From the NCBI GenBank assembly GCA_964454685.1, contig CAYVTZ010000010.1, forward strand, positions 31,085-95,084: a stretch of DNA of 64,000 nucleotides, in the 5' to 3' direction. The position numbers and the translations under genes are program-made. The notes beneath the pieces were generated by a model, which saw nothing but the letters and a program-made list of their open reading frames with translations, was not told the DNA's origin and did not search any database. This document shows positions 7,513 through 16,351 of the stretch, in pieces; position 1 is the stretch's first letter; each line of letters opens with the position of its first letter. The stretch is from CAYVTZ01 sp964454685 (GTDB lineage: Bacteria; Bacillota; Clostridia; Christensenellales; Christensenellaceae).

Positions 7513-8685
7513 CTAAAAATAACTCACCTTAATCCGTTTCCCCATCGCCCGCAAGCATGTGGAAAGCTCTTCCACTAAGTTCATCTTAATGTTGAACTGA
7601 ATGGGCAGGTCGGGGTTTTGGTGCGCCGGGTTCACCGCGCGCCCCACAAAAAAATTGATGTCTGTCGCTTCCTCAAACAGCAACCGCGCAATGCAGCTTG
7701 CGCCATCCTTTTTATAGCTCCAATATTGATAGCTCTCGTTGTCCTTTAAATAGTCCTGCGCATAGGTCAGTACCTTGCTGAGGGTGATTACGCCCTCCGT
7801 TACAAGATCCACCCCTTCAATGCTCGCCATGGGCGGAATTTCTTTGTCGTAATATTCCAAACTCGGGATCAGCGGCTTGCCCAACGTTTTCGCCACCAGC
7901 GTCGAGGTAGAACCTCCGCACACCAAATGCTTCCCCTCTTTCGCAAAAAACAGCGAAATCATGCGTTCATTATCGTCATGGCTGCGCGGCGGCCCGAACA
8001 TCAGGTTCATGGGTACGCGCCGACGCACGCGCATGGTACAAACCGTGGTGTCATCCCCCGGCTGTCCTCCGTAAAGTGTGTTGCATTCATCCAGCAGCAT
8101 GGTCGAGAGCGTCTTGGCCGTGTACTCCGCGCGCGAAAGCGGCTCAATGAAGTCGATCACATTGTCCCGCTCCCATCCAAAATTCAACGTGCGCCCCGTT
8201 CCGGCATAAATCGCGCCGTCGCTCATGGCAATGATGCAATCCCCTTCGCGCAAAGTCGTCTTACTGTGATAAATGGTCTTACCGTCCAAATTCAGCGTAG
8301 TTGCGGGCAGCTCTGTGTGCTCCCCCTCGCGCAGAAAAATCACGCGCGGGTTGTCATATTCAATGATCTGCGCTGTGTCGTTGTCCTCGATCTTGATGAT
8401 CGTAAAGGTGGAATATGCCACACCGCGCACACTGCACACCGGCAGGGTCGCCGCCACGGTCTCCACACACTGATCGATGCTCATTTCATTTGCCATCATC
8501 GTGGCAATGATGTTCGCCGTCAGCGTAGATAAAATGCTCGCTTTCACTCCGCTGCCCATGCCGTCCGCCAGCACAAGTACCGTGCTGTTCTCCGTAGGAT
8601 TCACGATCTGCACCGTATCGCCGCACAGCAGCTCCCCGAATTTATTCATGCTGCTGCAACCGATATCCACACACAAATTATTCAT
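7513..8685 (-). CDS. SpoIIE-family PP2C-type serine phosphatase
   Basis: This 390-residue protein has PP2C/SpoIIE metal-binding motifs in order: LADGMGSGVKAS near residue 40, MSDGAIYAG near 155, and GDDTTVCTMRV near 195. An uncharacterised C-terminal half of about 180 residues follows. Such phosphatases usually dephosphorylate anti-anti-sigma (STAS) proteins, but no STAS or anti-sigma gene is nearby. It overlaps the 3' end of the sensor hydrogenase gene by eight bases, so the two are translationally coupled; its RBS AGGAG lies inside that gene. Context suggests it is the output of the hydrogenase/PAS sensor. Confidence 0.9.
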   Translation of the reverse strand: MNNLCVDIGCSSMNKFGELLCGDTVQIVNPTENSTVLVLADGMGSGVKASILSTLTANIIATMMANEMSIDQCVETVAATLPVCSVRGVAYSTFTIIKIEDNDTAQIIEYDNPRVIFLREGEHTELPATTLNLDGKTIYHSKTTLREGDCIIAMSDGAIYAGTGRTLNFGWERDNVIDFIEPLSRAEYTAKTLSTMLLDECNTLYGGQPGDDTTVCTMRVRRRVPMNLMFGPPRSHDDNERMISLFFAKEGKHLVCGGSTSTLVAKTLGKPLIPSLEYYDKEIPPMASIEGVDLVTEGVITLSKVLTYAQDYLKDNESYQYWSYKKDGASCIARLLFEEATDINFFVGRAVNPAHQNPDLPIQFNIKMNLVEELSTCLRAMGKRIKVSYF

Positions 8686-10336
8686 CCCGCAGCGACTCCT
8701 TCAGCTTGGTCAGTGCCACCTTGGTCTCGGAAACCGTCTCTCCCAGCAGCGAAGCGATTTCCTGCACCACACGCATCTGTTTTTCAATAACCTTGTCCGT
8801 CACCTCAATGGTCTGCTGCGTCATCTGCTCCCTGTTTTCGCGGCTGATTTCCTCCGCCGTCACATCGCGCATGATGCAAATAAAAATATGGTAGTTCGGA
8901 TCATAAATCGCCGTTTCATCCACAAAAATATTGTATTCTGCTAAATACACGCGCCGATCTTTGATCGTGCGTCCCGTTTCTTGCACCGTCAAGAAGTCTG
9001 TCGGATCCAAAATGCGCACCACATTCTCGCCCAGCACGTCCGTTTCCCGTGAAAGGTGCATCATACGCAGCGCCGATGGATTGATCTGCTGCACCTCCAG
9101 CGCATCGTTGAGCACAATAATCGCATTGGGCGTATTGGAAAAAACGTTGCTGGAAAAAGACTCCGCCTTCTCCTTCAAGAAAGGCAGGCACATGGAAAGA
9201 TCCGCCTTGCCTTGCAGCACCGCAACCGCCTTCTCGCGGCAGGTGTCATAGCCGCAGCTTCCACAATTCAGCTCTTCTTCCGCTCTGGTCTTGCCCATCT
9301 TACGCAAAACGTCCTCAATCGCCTTTTCACCGGGGCGCACCTGTCCGGCGCCCAGTCCGGCATAACCCGCATCCAGGTTTGCTGCTGTTGTGATGTCAAA
9401 CTGCGTTTCACTCGCGTATCTTCGCACCGCCGCCGTGTTGCGCAGCGTAGAACGCCGCTCCATCAGCGGGCCGCCCACACAGCTGCCGCTGCATGCGGAC
9501 ATCTCGATAAAGCAGTGCCGCAACGCGCCGTCCTGAATCTCTCTCAATGCCGCAACGCAGTTTTCCAAGCCATCCACACATAAATAATCGTATTGCTTCT
9601 GCGTCTGCCCCATTGTTTCTAAAATGCCGCCTACCGTAGGGAACATCGCAGCCTTCCCGCTGGAATCCGGCGCATCCTGCGCGATCGTCACGCCGGCTTC
9701 CTCCAGCCAGCGACTCAAATCCTCAAAGGTCAGCGCGCAGTCTACCTCGCCCGCATTGCGCCGCGCTTCGTCCTTCTTGGCAACGCACGGACCGATAAAT
9801 ACGGTCTTTGCCTCCGGTTCCTGCTCCTTTATGATGCGGCAGTGCGCCAACATCGGTGATGCCACCTGCGCTAAATAAGGCAGCAGCAGCGGAAAGTGTT
9901 TTTGAATCATCAGATTCAGCGATTGGCAGCAGGATGAGATCAGCACGGGCTGTGTGCCTGCTTCCAAAATGCGCGCATATTCACGCGCAACCACCGTCGC
10001 GCCGATCGCCGTCTGCTCCACACGCGCAAAGCCAAGCTGCTTCAGCGCCGATTCCAGCGCCTCAAAGGATACGCCGTAGTTCGCTACAAAGGAGGGCGCA
10101 ACACTCGCCACCACCGTTTCGTTCATGGCAATCAGCACTTTTGCCGTTTCCAGATCATCTTTAATTTCCTTCGCGTCCTGCGGGCACACCAAAAAGCATT
10201 GTCCGCACAGCACGCAGTCCTCCGCCACAATATGCGCCTGATTCCCTGAAAACCGGATAGACTTCACCGGACAGTGGCGAATACATTTATAACAATTTTT
10301 ACAGTTGGCCTTTTTCAGCCTGATCATTTCGGGCAT
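8678..10336 (-). CDS. Sensory [FeFe]-hydrogenase-like protein with Fe-S and PAS domains
   Basis: This 552-residue protein shows, in order: two 4Fe-4S ferredoxin motifs (CKNCYKCIRHCP, CVLCGQCFLVCP); a hydrogenase domain with ISSCCQS (C136, C137), GPCVAKKDE (C184) and EMSACSGSCVGGP (C282, C286); a further Cys cluster (NCGSCGYDTC plus a later Cys, about 358-383); a PAS domain (about 395-495); and a C-terminal helical segment. This matches group C sensory hydrogenases, proposed to sense H2 or redox state and signal through PAS to a partner such as the co-encoded SpoIIE phosphatase. The ATG at 10336 is chosen because GGAG sits 6 bases upstream; an ATG four codons earlier is the alternative. No kinase domain is present. 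Confidence 0.9.
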   Translation of the reverse strand: MPEMIRLKKANCKNCYKCIRHCPVKSIRFSGNQAHIVAEDCVLCGQCFLVCPQDAKEIKDDLETAKVLIAMNETVVASVAPSFVANYGVSFEALESALKQLGFARVEQTAIGATVVAREYARILEAGTQPVLISSCCQSLNLMIQKHFPLLLPYLAQVASPMLAHCRIIKEQEPEAKTVFIGPCVAKKDEARRNAGEVDCALTFEDLSRWLEEAGVTIAQDAPDSSGKAAMFPTVGGILETMGQTQKQYDYLCVDGLENCVAALREIQDGALRHCFIEMSACSGSCVGGPLMERRSTLRNTAAVRRYASETQFDITTAANLDAGYAGLGAGQVRPGEKAIEDVLRKMGKTRAEEELNCGSCGYDTCREKAVAVLQGKADLSMCLPFLKEKAESFSSNVFSNTPNAIIVLNDALEVQQINPSALRMMHLSRETDVLGENVVRILDPTDFLTVQETGRTIKDRRVYLAEYNIFVDETAIYDPNYHIFICIMRDVTAEEISRENREQMTQQTIEVTDKVIEKQMRVVQEIASLLGETVSETKVALTKLKESLRDE

Positions 10337-10372
10337 ACACAACTCCATTCATTTTCCAGCATGCACAGCGGG

Positions 10373-10612
10373 TTACACACGGCTTAAAATACGTTCCTCA
10401 AAGAACCCTGCCGTATCCTGCGGGCTTAACGAAAACACTTCCTCATCCACCTTGACGCACACGCCGTTTTTACAGGTACCCATGCAAAAAGTTCCGCTCA
10501 ACTCCACTCGATTTTTTAAATCATGCTGCTCAATCAGCGTCTGCATCTGCTCCACGATCTCGCGCGACCCCTTCAAATGGCAGGAGCTCCCGATACATAT
10601 CACAACATTCAT
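10373..10612 (-). CDS. Thioredoxin-like [2Fe-2S] ferredoxin (NuoE-type)
   Basis: This 79-residue protein carries the four cysteines of the thioredoxin-like [2Fe-2S] fold: CIGSSC near the N-terminus and CMGTC near residue 43. It resembles the C-terminal part of NuoE/HydC and stand-alone ferredoxins encoded beside electron-bifurcating or sensory hydrogenases. It probably passes electrons to, or reports redox state to, the hydrogenase-like proteins. It is the first gene of the five-gene operon, 36 bases ahead of the sensor start. Confidence 0.88.
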   Translation of the reverse strand: MNVVICIGSSCHLKGSREIVEQMQTLIEQHDLKNRVELSGTFCMGTCKNGVCVKVDEEVFSLSPQDTAGFFEERILSRV

Positions 10613-10683
10613 TCAACATTCTCCTTTTTCGTCCAGATGTATGCGCGCACAGCGCCATGTTTGGTGCAGGCATATCCCGCGCG

Positions 10684-10693
10684 ATGATATCAT
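10684..10693. promoter_or_regulatory. Candidate operator ATGATATCAT downstream of the -10
   Basis: This perfect 10-bp palindrome lies just downstream of the minus-strand -10, near the predicted transcription start of the hydrogenase operon. It shares the ATGATAT half-site with the palindrome at 10752-10769. Confidence 0.4.
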
Positions 10694-10701
10694 TTGTGAA
10701 T

Positions 10702-10730
10702 ATTTTATCATTCTTTCACATCCCACACAA
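10702..10730 (-). promoter_or_regulatory. Promoter of the hydrogenase-sensor operon
   Basis: On the minus strand TTGTGT (10725-10730) and TAAAAT (10702-10707) are 17 bases apart, about 90 bases upstream of the ferredoxin gene. Confidence 0.6.
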
Positions 10731-10751
10731 CGCATCACTTTAATATGCTGC

Positions 10752-10769
10752 TATATCATTTATGATATA
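10752..10769. promoter_or_regulatory. Candidate operator TATATCAT-tt-ATGATATA upstream of the -35
   Basis: Eight-base arms are separated by two bases, some 20 bases upstream of the -35. The half-site matches the 10684-10693 palindrome, so a dimeric regulator could bind both sites and flank the promoter. It does not match the Rex consensus. Confidence 0.45.
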
Positions 10770-10977
10770 CCCCTATGGATGATACTCCAATAGGTTTGCT
10801 GCTGTCAACTCACCTGCGCAAAGTCCGCGCGTTGCTTTTCCTGTCCTAAGCAAAAAAACAGCAGTTCTCCCAACCAAAATCATCTCCATCCCGCCACAAA
10901 AAGCACCGCCCTGCTCATGGCATATATCATCACACCTCTGATTTATCTATCCCTCCATCTCGCTCCCCGCAAACATG

Positions 10978-11016
10978 AAAAAGCGTCCCTTCCATTCTTG
11001 CCGGAAGAGACGCTTT
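10978..11016 (-). terminator. Terminator downstream of the NADH oxidase gene
   Basis: AAAGCGTC (10980-10987) pairs with GACGCTTT (11009-11016), extended by CTTCC/GGAAG. The minus-strand transcript ends in a T run. It lies about 85 bases past the stop codon. Confidence 0.7.
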
Positions 11017-11099
11017 CCCGATTTATTGTATCCTAAAGCCGAAAACCGCCGTCTCAGCTTTGTTCAGCTTTCCTGCGCTAGGCGCCCGCTTTCATACCC

Positions 11100-12443
11100 T
11101 CAGTTCGGCGCGGAAAGCGCCGCCATCGTGATATAGTTATACGGCTGGTTAAAGTGCGGCAGGAAGAAGATGTCCAGCAATTTAAGCTTATCAATGGTCA
11201 CGCCCTCCTCAATGGCGAGCGAGAACATATGAATGCCCATCGAAATATCTTGACGTGATGCCATCTGCGCGCCCAATACGCGGCGTGTCTTTTTGTCAAA
11301 CACAATACGCAGTTTCACCTGATAGTTGTTCTCCTTGATGAACGCCGGCTTCTGGAAGTCCTCAAACTGCGTGTACGCCGGTTCAAAGCCCGCTTTTTGT
11401 GCCGCCGCCATGTTAAGCCCGGTGGAAACCATGTTGTATCCATAGATGGAAATGCCGTTTGATCCCTGCACGCCCGCAGACTCCAGCACTGTGCCACACG
11501 CGTTGTGCGCCGCCACAATGCCGCTGCGTACTGCGTTGGTTGCCAAAGCAATATAAGAGGTTTCCTGCAACGCATTGCTGTATACCGTCGCACAGTCGCC
11601 GATTGCATACACATCCTGCATGCTGGTGCGCTGGTTCAGGTCTACCTTGTATGCGCCGTTTCCAAACAGTTCCAGCCGGTCCGCGCCCAGCCCTGTATTG
11701 GGCTTAAATCCAATGGACAAAATCACCATCTGCGCCGGGTATTCTCCCTTGTCCGTCACAACCGTCTGTACCAGACCGTTTGCATCGCCTTTCAGCTCCA
11801 AAACGCGCTGTCCATATTGCAGCGCAATACCATGATCTTTCAGCACGTTGTCCATATCCTCCGTGAACCACGGATCGTAGTAACCGGCAAGGCAAGTGTC
11901 CGCCGCTTCAAACAGCGTCGCATTCTTGCCTCTGCGCTGCGCTGCCTCGGCAATTTCCACTCCGATATACCCCGCGCCAATCACGGCAACATCCTTGACC
12001 AGCGCGTCATTCATGCACAAATTGGCCTTCTCGCCATCCTGAAACAGTTTCACAAACTGTACGTTCTGCAAGTCTTTACCCGGCAGCTTCGGCTCAATGG
12101 GCAGCGATCCCGTCGCCAAAATCAGCTTGTCGTAGTCCGCAACCACTTTTTCGCCATCCTTTGTGGTCGCATAAACCTTTTTGGTGTCAAAATCGATGCG
12201 GTCTACCTCTGTCTCCATGTAGATGGTCGCGCCTTTTTTGGCAAGCGCTTCTCTGGACGAATAGAACAGACCCGCATAGTCGTCAATCTGTCTGCCCACC
12301 CACAGTGCCGTGCCACAGCCCAGATAGCTGATGTTCGAGTTGCGATCAAAAACCGTCAACTCATTGCCCGGATACTGATCCAAAATGGTGTTCGCGGCAG
12401 CCGTACCCGCATGGTTCGCCCCAATCAATACAATTTTGCTCAT
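11100..12443 (-). CDS. NADH oxidase, FAD-dependent (probably water-forming)
   Basis: This 447-residue pyridine nucleotide-disulfide oxidoreductase has an N-terminal FAD Rossmann motif (IVLIGANHAGTAAA), a redox-active single Cys near residue 43 (SYLGCGTALW), an NAD motif (VAVIGAGYIGVEIAEAA), the FAD motif DVYAIGDCA, and a C-terminal dimerisation domain. The single-Cys active site places it with H2O-forming Nox and CoA-disulfide reductase relatives. In an anaerobe it would remove O2 while recycling NAD+. The ATG at 12443 has GGAGG upstream; a longer in-frame reading from 12539 lacks support. It stands alone, with its own terminator. Confidence 0.9.
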   Translation of the reverse strand: MSKIVLIGANHAGTAAANTILDQYPGNELTVFDRNSNISYLGCGTALWVGRQIDDYAGLFYSSREALAKKGATIYMETEVDRIDFDTKKVYATTKDGEKVVADYDKLILATGSLPIEPKLPGKDLQNVQFVKLFQDGEKANLCMNDALVKDVAVIGAGYIGVEIAEAAQRRGKNATLFEAADTCLAGYYDPWFTEDMDNVLKDHGIALQYGQRVLELKGDANGLVQTVVTDKGEYPAQMVILSIGFKPNTGLGADRLELFGNGAYKVDLNQRTSMQDVYAIGDCATVYSNALQETSYIALATNAVRSGIVAAHNACGTVLESAGVQGSNGISIYGYNMVSTGLNMAAAQKAGFEPAYTQFEDFQKPAFIKENNYQVKLRIVFDKKTRRVLGAQMASRQDISMGIHMFSLAIEEGVTIDKLKLLDIFFLPHFNQPYNYITMAALSAPN

Positions 12444-12651
12444 TAAAAGTAACCTCCGTTTGATAAAGTTCGTGAGAAAAATAAAATCAAGGTATTTTTG
12501 ATAAACATAATATACACCGTTTGCGCGCGCCTTAATCAAAAAGCGTTCTTTCTCATATCTTTTTTTACAATTTTTACAGAGCCTGCTGCCACGCGATTTT
12601 CGCTGCTTTCGGGCATCAACTTTTTGAGCGGGCTTTGCTTCCTTGCGCCAT

Positions 12652-12688
12652 CAAAAAAGGCTGCCGCGCTTCCTCGCACAGCAGCCTT
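12652..12688 (-). terminator. Terminator of the DUF4349 gene
   Basis: AAGGCTGC (12657-12664) pairs with GCAGCCTT (12681-12688), followed on the minus strand by a run of six T. It starts 20 bases after the stop codon. Confidence 0.8.
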
Positions 12689-12707
12689 GCCAATCATACG
12701 GTTACTC

Positions 12708-13658
12708 TTATTTCTGCGTTTTGTTCTCTGGCTTTGTTCCCTCTCCCGCCTGCTTTGCAAGGCGCGATATTGCCACCCGCGCGCGTATCCGGCGCACCAG
12801 CCATACGATCACCCATGCAATCACGCCAAACACCGCCAGCAGCAACAAAACCGGCACAGCAGCCGCAAAGAACACCGCCATTCCATCCAAAAATTCTCCT
12901 ACGCCCGTCATCGACATCGAAAATGCCTCCGACGCACGATCACCCAGCGGCTGGCCGTCTTTGCCGATGGTTTCCGGCGTAATCAGCTCTATCAGCGTCA
13001 CATCCACCGTTGCGTAATCGACCAGTTGATCCAGTTGCCGTTTGTTTCCCTGCAGCTGATCCAATTCATACAGCACATCCGATAATTCCTTTTCAAACGC
13101 GATGATATCCTCGGCCTTTGTAGCACTTTCCAAATATCCCATCAAGCGTTCTTTGCGCAGCTCCAGCATGTCGATGCGCGCAGTTGTGTCATAATATTGC
13201 GAAGTTAAGTCCTCTGTGGTCTTGTTTTTGCCAATCAACTCTCCTATGCCGGATATTCCGTCCATAAAAGCATTCAGCCGATCCGCCGGAACGCGCAGCG
13301 AAAGCCGCGAATTGCGTCCGTAGTTCCTACCCGATTGCGAGGAATATGCCGAGGTTTCCTCATTCGCTACATATCCGTTCTCCCGCTCCATAAGCTGCAT
13401 AATTTTGGTATAATCCGCGTCATATTGCTTGGTGTGTATCTCAAAATACGCACTTTGCGTCAGCTTGCGTCCACTGTCGGGCAGGTCGGTGTTGGGCAAC
13501 CCCGTCAACCCCGCATCCCCCGTTGATTCGTTTATGGATGCGGCCGCTTCACCGGAGACCGCCTCTGCCGCCTCCTTGGTTCCCGCAAACGGTGCCGCAC
13601 ACGCCACAAGGCTGGTCAAAAGGAACACAGCAATAAGTAAAACAACAATTTTTTTCAT
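12708..13658 (-). CDS. DUF4349 membrane lipoprotein
   Basis: This 316-residue protein has a lipoprotein signal (LTSLVACAAP, acylated Cys at residue 20), a low-complexity linker, an extracytoplasmic domain with a coiled-coil-like stretch (about 150-215, ending in DQLQGNKRQLDQLVDYATVD), and one transmembrane helix near residues 260-290 followed by a basic tail. This layout is that of DUF4349 proteins of Firmicutes, whose function is not established. The ATG is preceded by GAGGAAA. It is a single-gene unit. Confidence 0.85.
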   Translation of the reverse strand: MKKIVVLLIAVFLLTSLVACAAPFAGTKEAAEAVSGEAAASINESTGDAGLTGLPNTDLPDSGRKLTQSAYFEIHTKQYDADYTKIMQLMERENGYVANEETSAYSSQSGRNYGRNSRLSLRVPADRLNAFMDGISGIGELIGKNKTTEDLTSQYYDTTARIDMLELRKERLMGYLESATKAEDIIAFEKELSDVLYELDQLQGNKRQLDQLVDYATVDVTLIELITPETIGKDGQPLGDRASEAFSMSMTGVGEFLDGMAVFFAAAVPVLLLLAVFGVIAWVIVWLVRRIRARVAISRLAKQAGEGTKPENKTQK

Positions 13659-13958
13659 GATATATTTCCTCCATTTTATCTGAAATCAAAGATAAGATGC
13701 GGGTGTTCACTTGTTTTGCCACGCATACATCCCCTCCGCAGGCAATTACATGCCGTGGCGAATCACCTTGCTTCATTATACTCAAAAACCCGCTCAACCA
13801 AGCGGTTGTTCACAGGTTTTTTACAAAGAAACAAAGCCGTAACACAATGGTAAAAGAATGTTCATATCCCCGCCCGAAATCGTCATACAGTCTTAAAAAA
13901 GAAGACCGCAGTTGCTTCATATCTGTTTTTCCAAAGCAATCTCCGCACACTGCTTGCT
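13659..13958. other. Intergenic region, nothing recognised
   Basis: This 300-base gap between the DUF4349 gene and the HD-like gene contains the DUF4349 ribosome binding site (GAGGAAA). I see no further gene, repeat or clear terminator in it. Confidence 0.5.
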
Positions 13959-14816
13959 TTACATCAGCGAAAACAGCGAGGTTAACGCGCCGCGCACCGC
14001 GGACGAAATGGCAATGGAAACAATCGACTTGAAAATCCCCATCACAATCGCCACAATGGCGATAATGCGTGCGGCTCGCAGCATGGGATTACGCGCATCC
14101 GTCTTTTTCGCCTCCCCGCCAATGGCAAAGGCAGCGACCCCCAACCCCAGTGCAACAGGGCCATAGATAAAGAACGCGACAACGCCGCAAAGCGACAGTA
14201 CAAATGCAGTCACTGTATTACGGCCCACCGGCGGCGTATGCTTTTTGTCGGCATAAATCGGCTGACCGGCCACCGCGCCAAACGCCTCGCACAGGCGGCG
14301 GCTGAGGTTGTTGTTCACATAGCGATCCAGCCAGAGGATCTCCTTGCCTTGCTCTTGCATCGCGCTTGAGCAGGTACGCTCCATCAGCAGCGCATCTGAG
14401 TGGGTCGCAGGCATCGTTTCCCCCTGCTCCTCTCGTTTCTCGTCAGGAGCTTCAGAGGCAAACGGCGCGGACGAAGCAGGCCTTATTTGCTGCATCCCCA
14501 AGCCCGCCAGCAGATCCGCCGTCATCAGCAACGCGGTCTTTTTGCTCATGAAATTTTTGGAAAAAGGAACACGCGAAGCCGTCTTGATTTCGGCTCGCAA
14601 AAAATCACCCAACAATTTTTGTGTCGGTTCCTCTGCCACATGCAGCGGTATCGCCTTTTTCTCTGCCAGGTCATGCAGCAGTCCGGCGCACACCAGAGCA
14701 TCCTCACAGCCCTCCTGCGCCAGCAGAAAACCGGTTTGCAACGCATGCTCCAAACCCGTCAGTTGGTTGCTCGAATAATACTCTGTTAAAAATGGAATCA
14801 ACTGTTGCGATGTCAT
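13959..14816 (-). CDS. HD-like domain fused to a DUF4190-type membrane segment
   Basis: This 285-residue protein has an N-terminal part that resembles a degenerate HD phosphohydrolase (LEHALQTGFLLAQEG...VCAGLLHDLAE, first H near 24 and HD near 48), without a clear distal Asp. A low-complexity middle follows. The C-terminal 85 residues form two or three transmembrane helices around GVVAFFIYGPVALGLGVAAFAIGG, as in DUF4190-like proteins. The ATG at 14816 has AAGGAGAT upstream. Catalytic activity is doubtful. I do not recognise a specific function. Confidence 0.65.
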   Translation of the reverse strand: MTSQQLIPFLTEYYSSNQLTGLEHALQTGFLLAQEGCEDALVCAGLLHDLAEKKAIPLHVAEEPTQKLLGDFLRAEIKTASRVPFSKNFMSKKTALLMTADLLAGLGMQQIRPASSAPFASEAPDEKREEQGETMPATHSDALLMERTCSSAMQEQGKEILWLDRYVNNNLSRRLCEAFGAVAGQPIYADKKHTPPVGRNTVTAFVLSLCGVVAFFIYGPVALGLGVAAFAIGGEAKKTDARNPMLRAARIIAIVAIVMGIFKSIVSIAISSAVRGALTSLFSLM

Positions 14817-14870
14817 GAGAATCTCCTTCCAAACACTTCAAGCGCTTTTACCCGGACAAAAGCCGACGTA

Positions 14871-14907
14871 AAAAAACAAGGGATGTGATACCACCGTATC
14901 ACATCCC
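14871..14907 (-). terminator. Terminator of the DEAD-box helicase gene
   Basis: A perfect 12-bp stem pairs GGGATGTGATAC (14880-14891) with GTATCACATCCC (14896-14907) around a 4-base loop. It is followed on the minus strand by TTGTTTTTTT, 11 bases past the helicase stop codon. Confidence 0.95.
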
Positions 14908-14917
14908 CCTTCAAAAC

Positions 14918-16030
14918 TCAAGCGTTTAGGTTTGTGTTCCCTTTTGTATTCAGCACATTGTATCTGCGCTTAATGTCTGAAAGATTCCCGCGATCACGGC
15001 GGCTGACCAGTGTGCAGGCGACTCCTTCATTGCCCGCGCGCCCTGTTCTGCCAATGCGGTGCACATAATATTCCGCCTTCTCCGGCACATCATAGTTGAT
15101 CACGAGGTCAACGTGCTTGACGTCGATGCCTCTGGCGGCAACGTCCGTCGCAACCAGAATTTTGCTTTTCCCTTCGCGGAATAACTGCATCACCTTATCA
15201 CGTTCCTTCTGCGTGAGATCGCCATGCAGACATGCGGTCTGCTCTCCGCTTTCGCGCATACTCTGTGCAACGTGCTTGGCGCGTCGGCGTGTGTTGCAGA
15301 AAATCAGAGTCAACCGCGGCGCAATCTCATCCATCAACTGATTGATGGCGGGCAGCTTCGCGTGATCCTCCACTTGGATGCTCATTTGACGAATCAGCTC
15401 GATCGGCTGCGTCTTGGATGCGGTTTGAATGGTTTTCGGCTCGGTCAAAAATTGCTGCGCCACCTCCGAAACCTTCTTGTTCATGGTCGCGGTAAACAGC
15501 ATGGTTTGGTGTTCTCCCGTCACATGCGAAAGGATGGATTTAATATCCGGCAAAAATCCGAAATCAAGCATTTCGTCCGCTTCATCCAGCACGGCAAAGC
15601 GTACATTTTTCAGCTTGATCACATTGCGCGCAATCAAATCCTTCACGCGCCCCGGCGTACCGATCACAATTTGTGCGCCCGCACGCAGCGCGCGAATCTG
15701 TATGCTGGCGGGTTGCCCGCCATATACGCTGATCACACGCAATTTTTTGTGTTCAGTCAACTGCTTGAACACCTCTGTAATTTGCAGCGCCAGCTCTCTG
15801 GTCGGGCAAAGTACCAGCGCTTGAATTTTTTTATTATCATTGAATACCTTCTCGATAATCGGAATGGCAAACGCCGCAGTCTTGCCCGTGCCCGTCTGCG
15901 CAACCGCAACAATATCCTCGCCTTGCAGCGCGGGAGCCAGCGTTTCAGACTGGATGGGCGTGGGTTTCTTGTAGCCATTTCTGGCAAGCGTCTGCTGCAT
16001 TTCCTTGGTCAGTTGTTCGTTATAATTCAT
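14918..16030 (-). CDS. DEAD-box ATP-dependent RNA helicase
   Basis: This 370-residue protein has the complete SF2 helicase motif set: Q motif (KPTPIQSETL), Walker A AQTGTGKT, PTRELALQ, TPGRV, DEAD, SAT variant FTATM, the domain-2 motif RGIDVKHVDLVINYD, and HRIGRTGRAG. It remodels RNA duplexes in ribosome assembly or mRNA turnover. The length is close to a minimal two-domain core with almost no C-terminal extension. The ATG at 16030 has AGAGGA 7 bases upstream; the in-frame ATG at 16084 lacks a ribosome site. It is monocistronic with its own terminator. Confidence 0.93.
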   Translation of the reverse strand: MNYNEQLTKEMQQTLARNGYKKPTPIQSETLAPALQGEDIVAVAQTGTGKTAAFAIPIIEKVFNDNKKIQALVLCPTRELALQITEVFKQLTEHKKLRVISVYGGQPASIQIRALRAGAQIVIGTPGRVKDLIARNVIKLKNVRFAVLDEADEMLDFGFLPDIKSILSHVTGEHQTMLFTATMNKKVSEVAQQFLTEPKTIQTASKTQPIELIRQMSIQVEDHAKLPAINQLMDEIAPRLTLIFCNTRRRAKHVAQSMRESGEQTACLHGDLTQKERDKVMQLFREGKSKILVATDVAARGIDVKHVDLVINYDVPEKAEYYVHRIGRTGRAGNEGVACTLVSRRDRGNLSDIKRRYNVLNTKGNTNLNA

Positions 16031-16351
16031 AGTTCCTCTTTCTGTTTTTTTCATAAAAATAGACTGGGCACAGAAAACGTGCACAGTCCTACCATTGCAT
16101 GCTCCGTCCGGTTACATCCTTCTCACGGAAAAAACGATCCGCTCTTTGGCAAATCTCGATTTTTGCCAACGTGTATCTTCGATGTAACAGACAAATCAAT
16201 AAATATTACATAAACATACTCAAGCATTGTAACACGTGCTTTGAGAAATGTAAACTGAAATTTTTTGAGACCACCTCATTCTCTTTACTTCTCCCGTATA
16301 AAATGATATAATATTTCACATTGTGTAACCGAAGCATATAAGGAGAAACAC
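16031..16351. other. Divergent intergenic region between helicase and small membrane gene
   Basis: It contains a plus-strand promoter (16284-16312) for the downstream unit and presumably the helicase leader. No T-box features (such as a TGGNACCGCG antiterminator) are seen upstream of valS, and no further gene. Confidence 0.5.
16284..16312 (+). promoter_or_regulatory. Promoter of the small membrane protein-valS-folC unit
   Basis: TTTACT (16284-16289) and TATAAT (16307-16312) are 17 bases apart, 39 bases ahead of the ATG at 16352. Confidence 0.55.

Larger units (their letters stand above)
10613..11099. other. Intergenic region with hydrogenase-operon promoter and NADH oxidase terminator
   Basis: No credible gene is seen in this 487-base stretch. 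It contains the hydrogenase-operon promoter (10702-10730), ATGATAT palindromes on both sides of it, and a terminator-like hairpin (10978-11016) serving the NADH oxidase gene. The segment 10800-10975 shows nothing recognisable. Confidence 0.6.
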
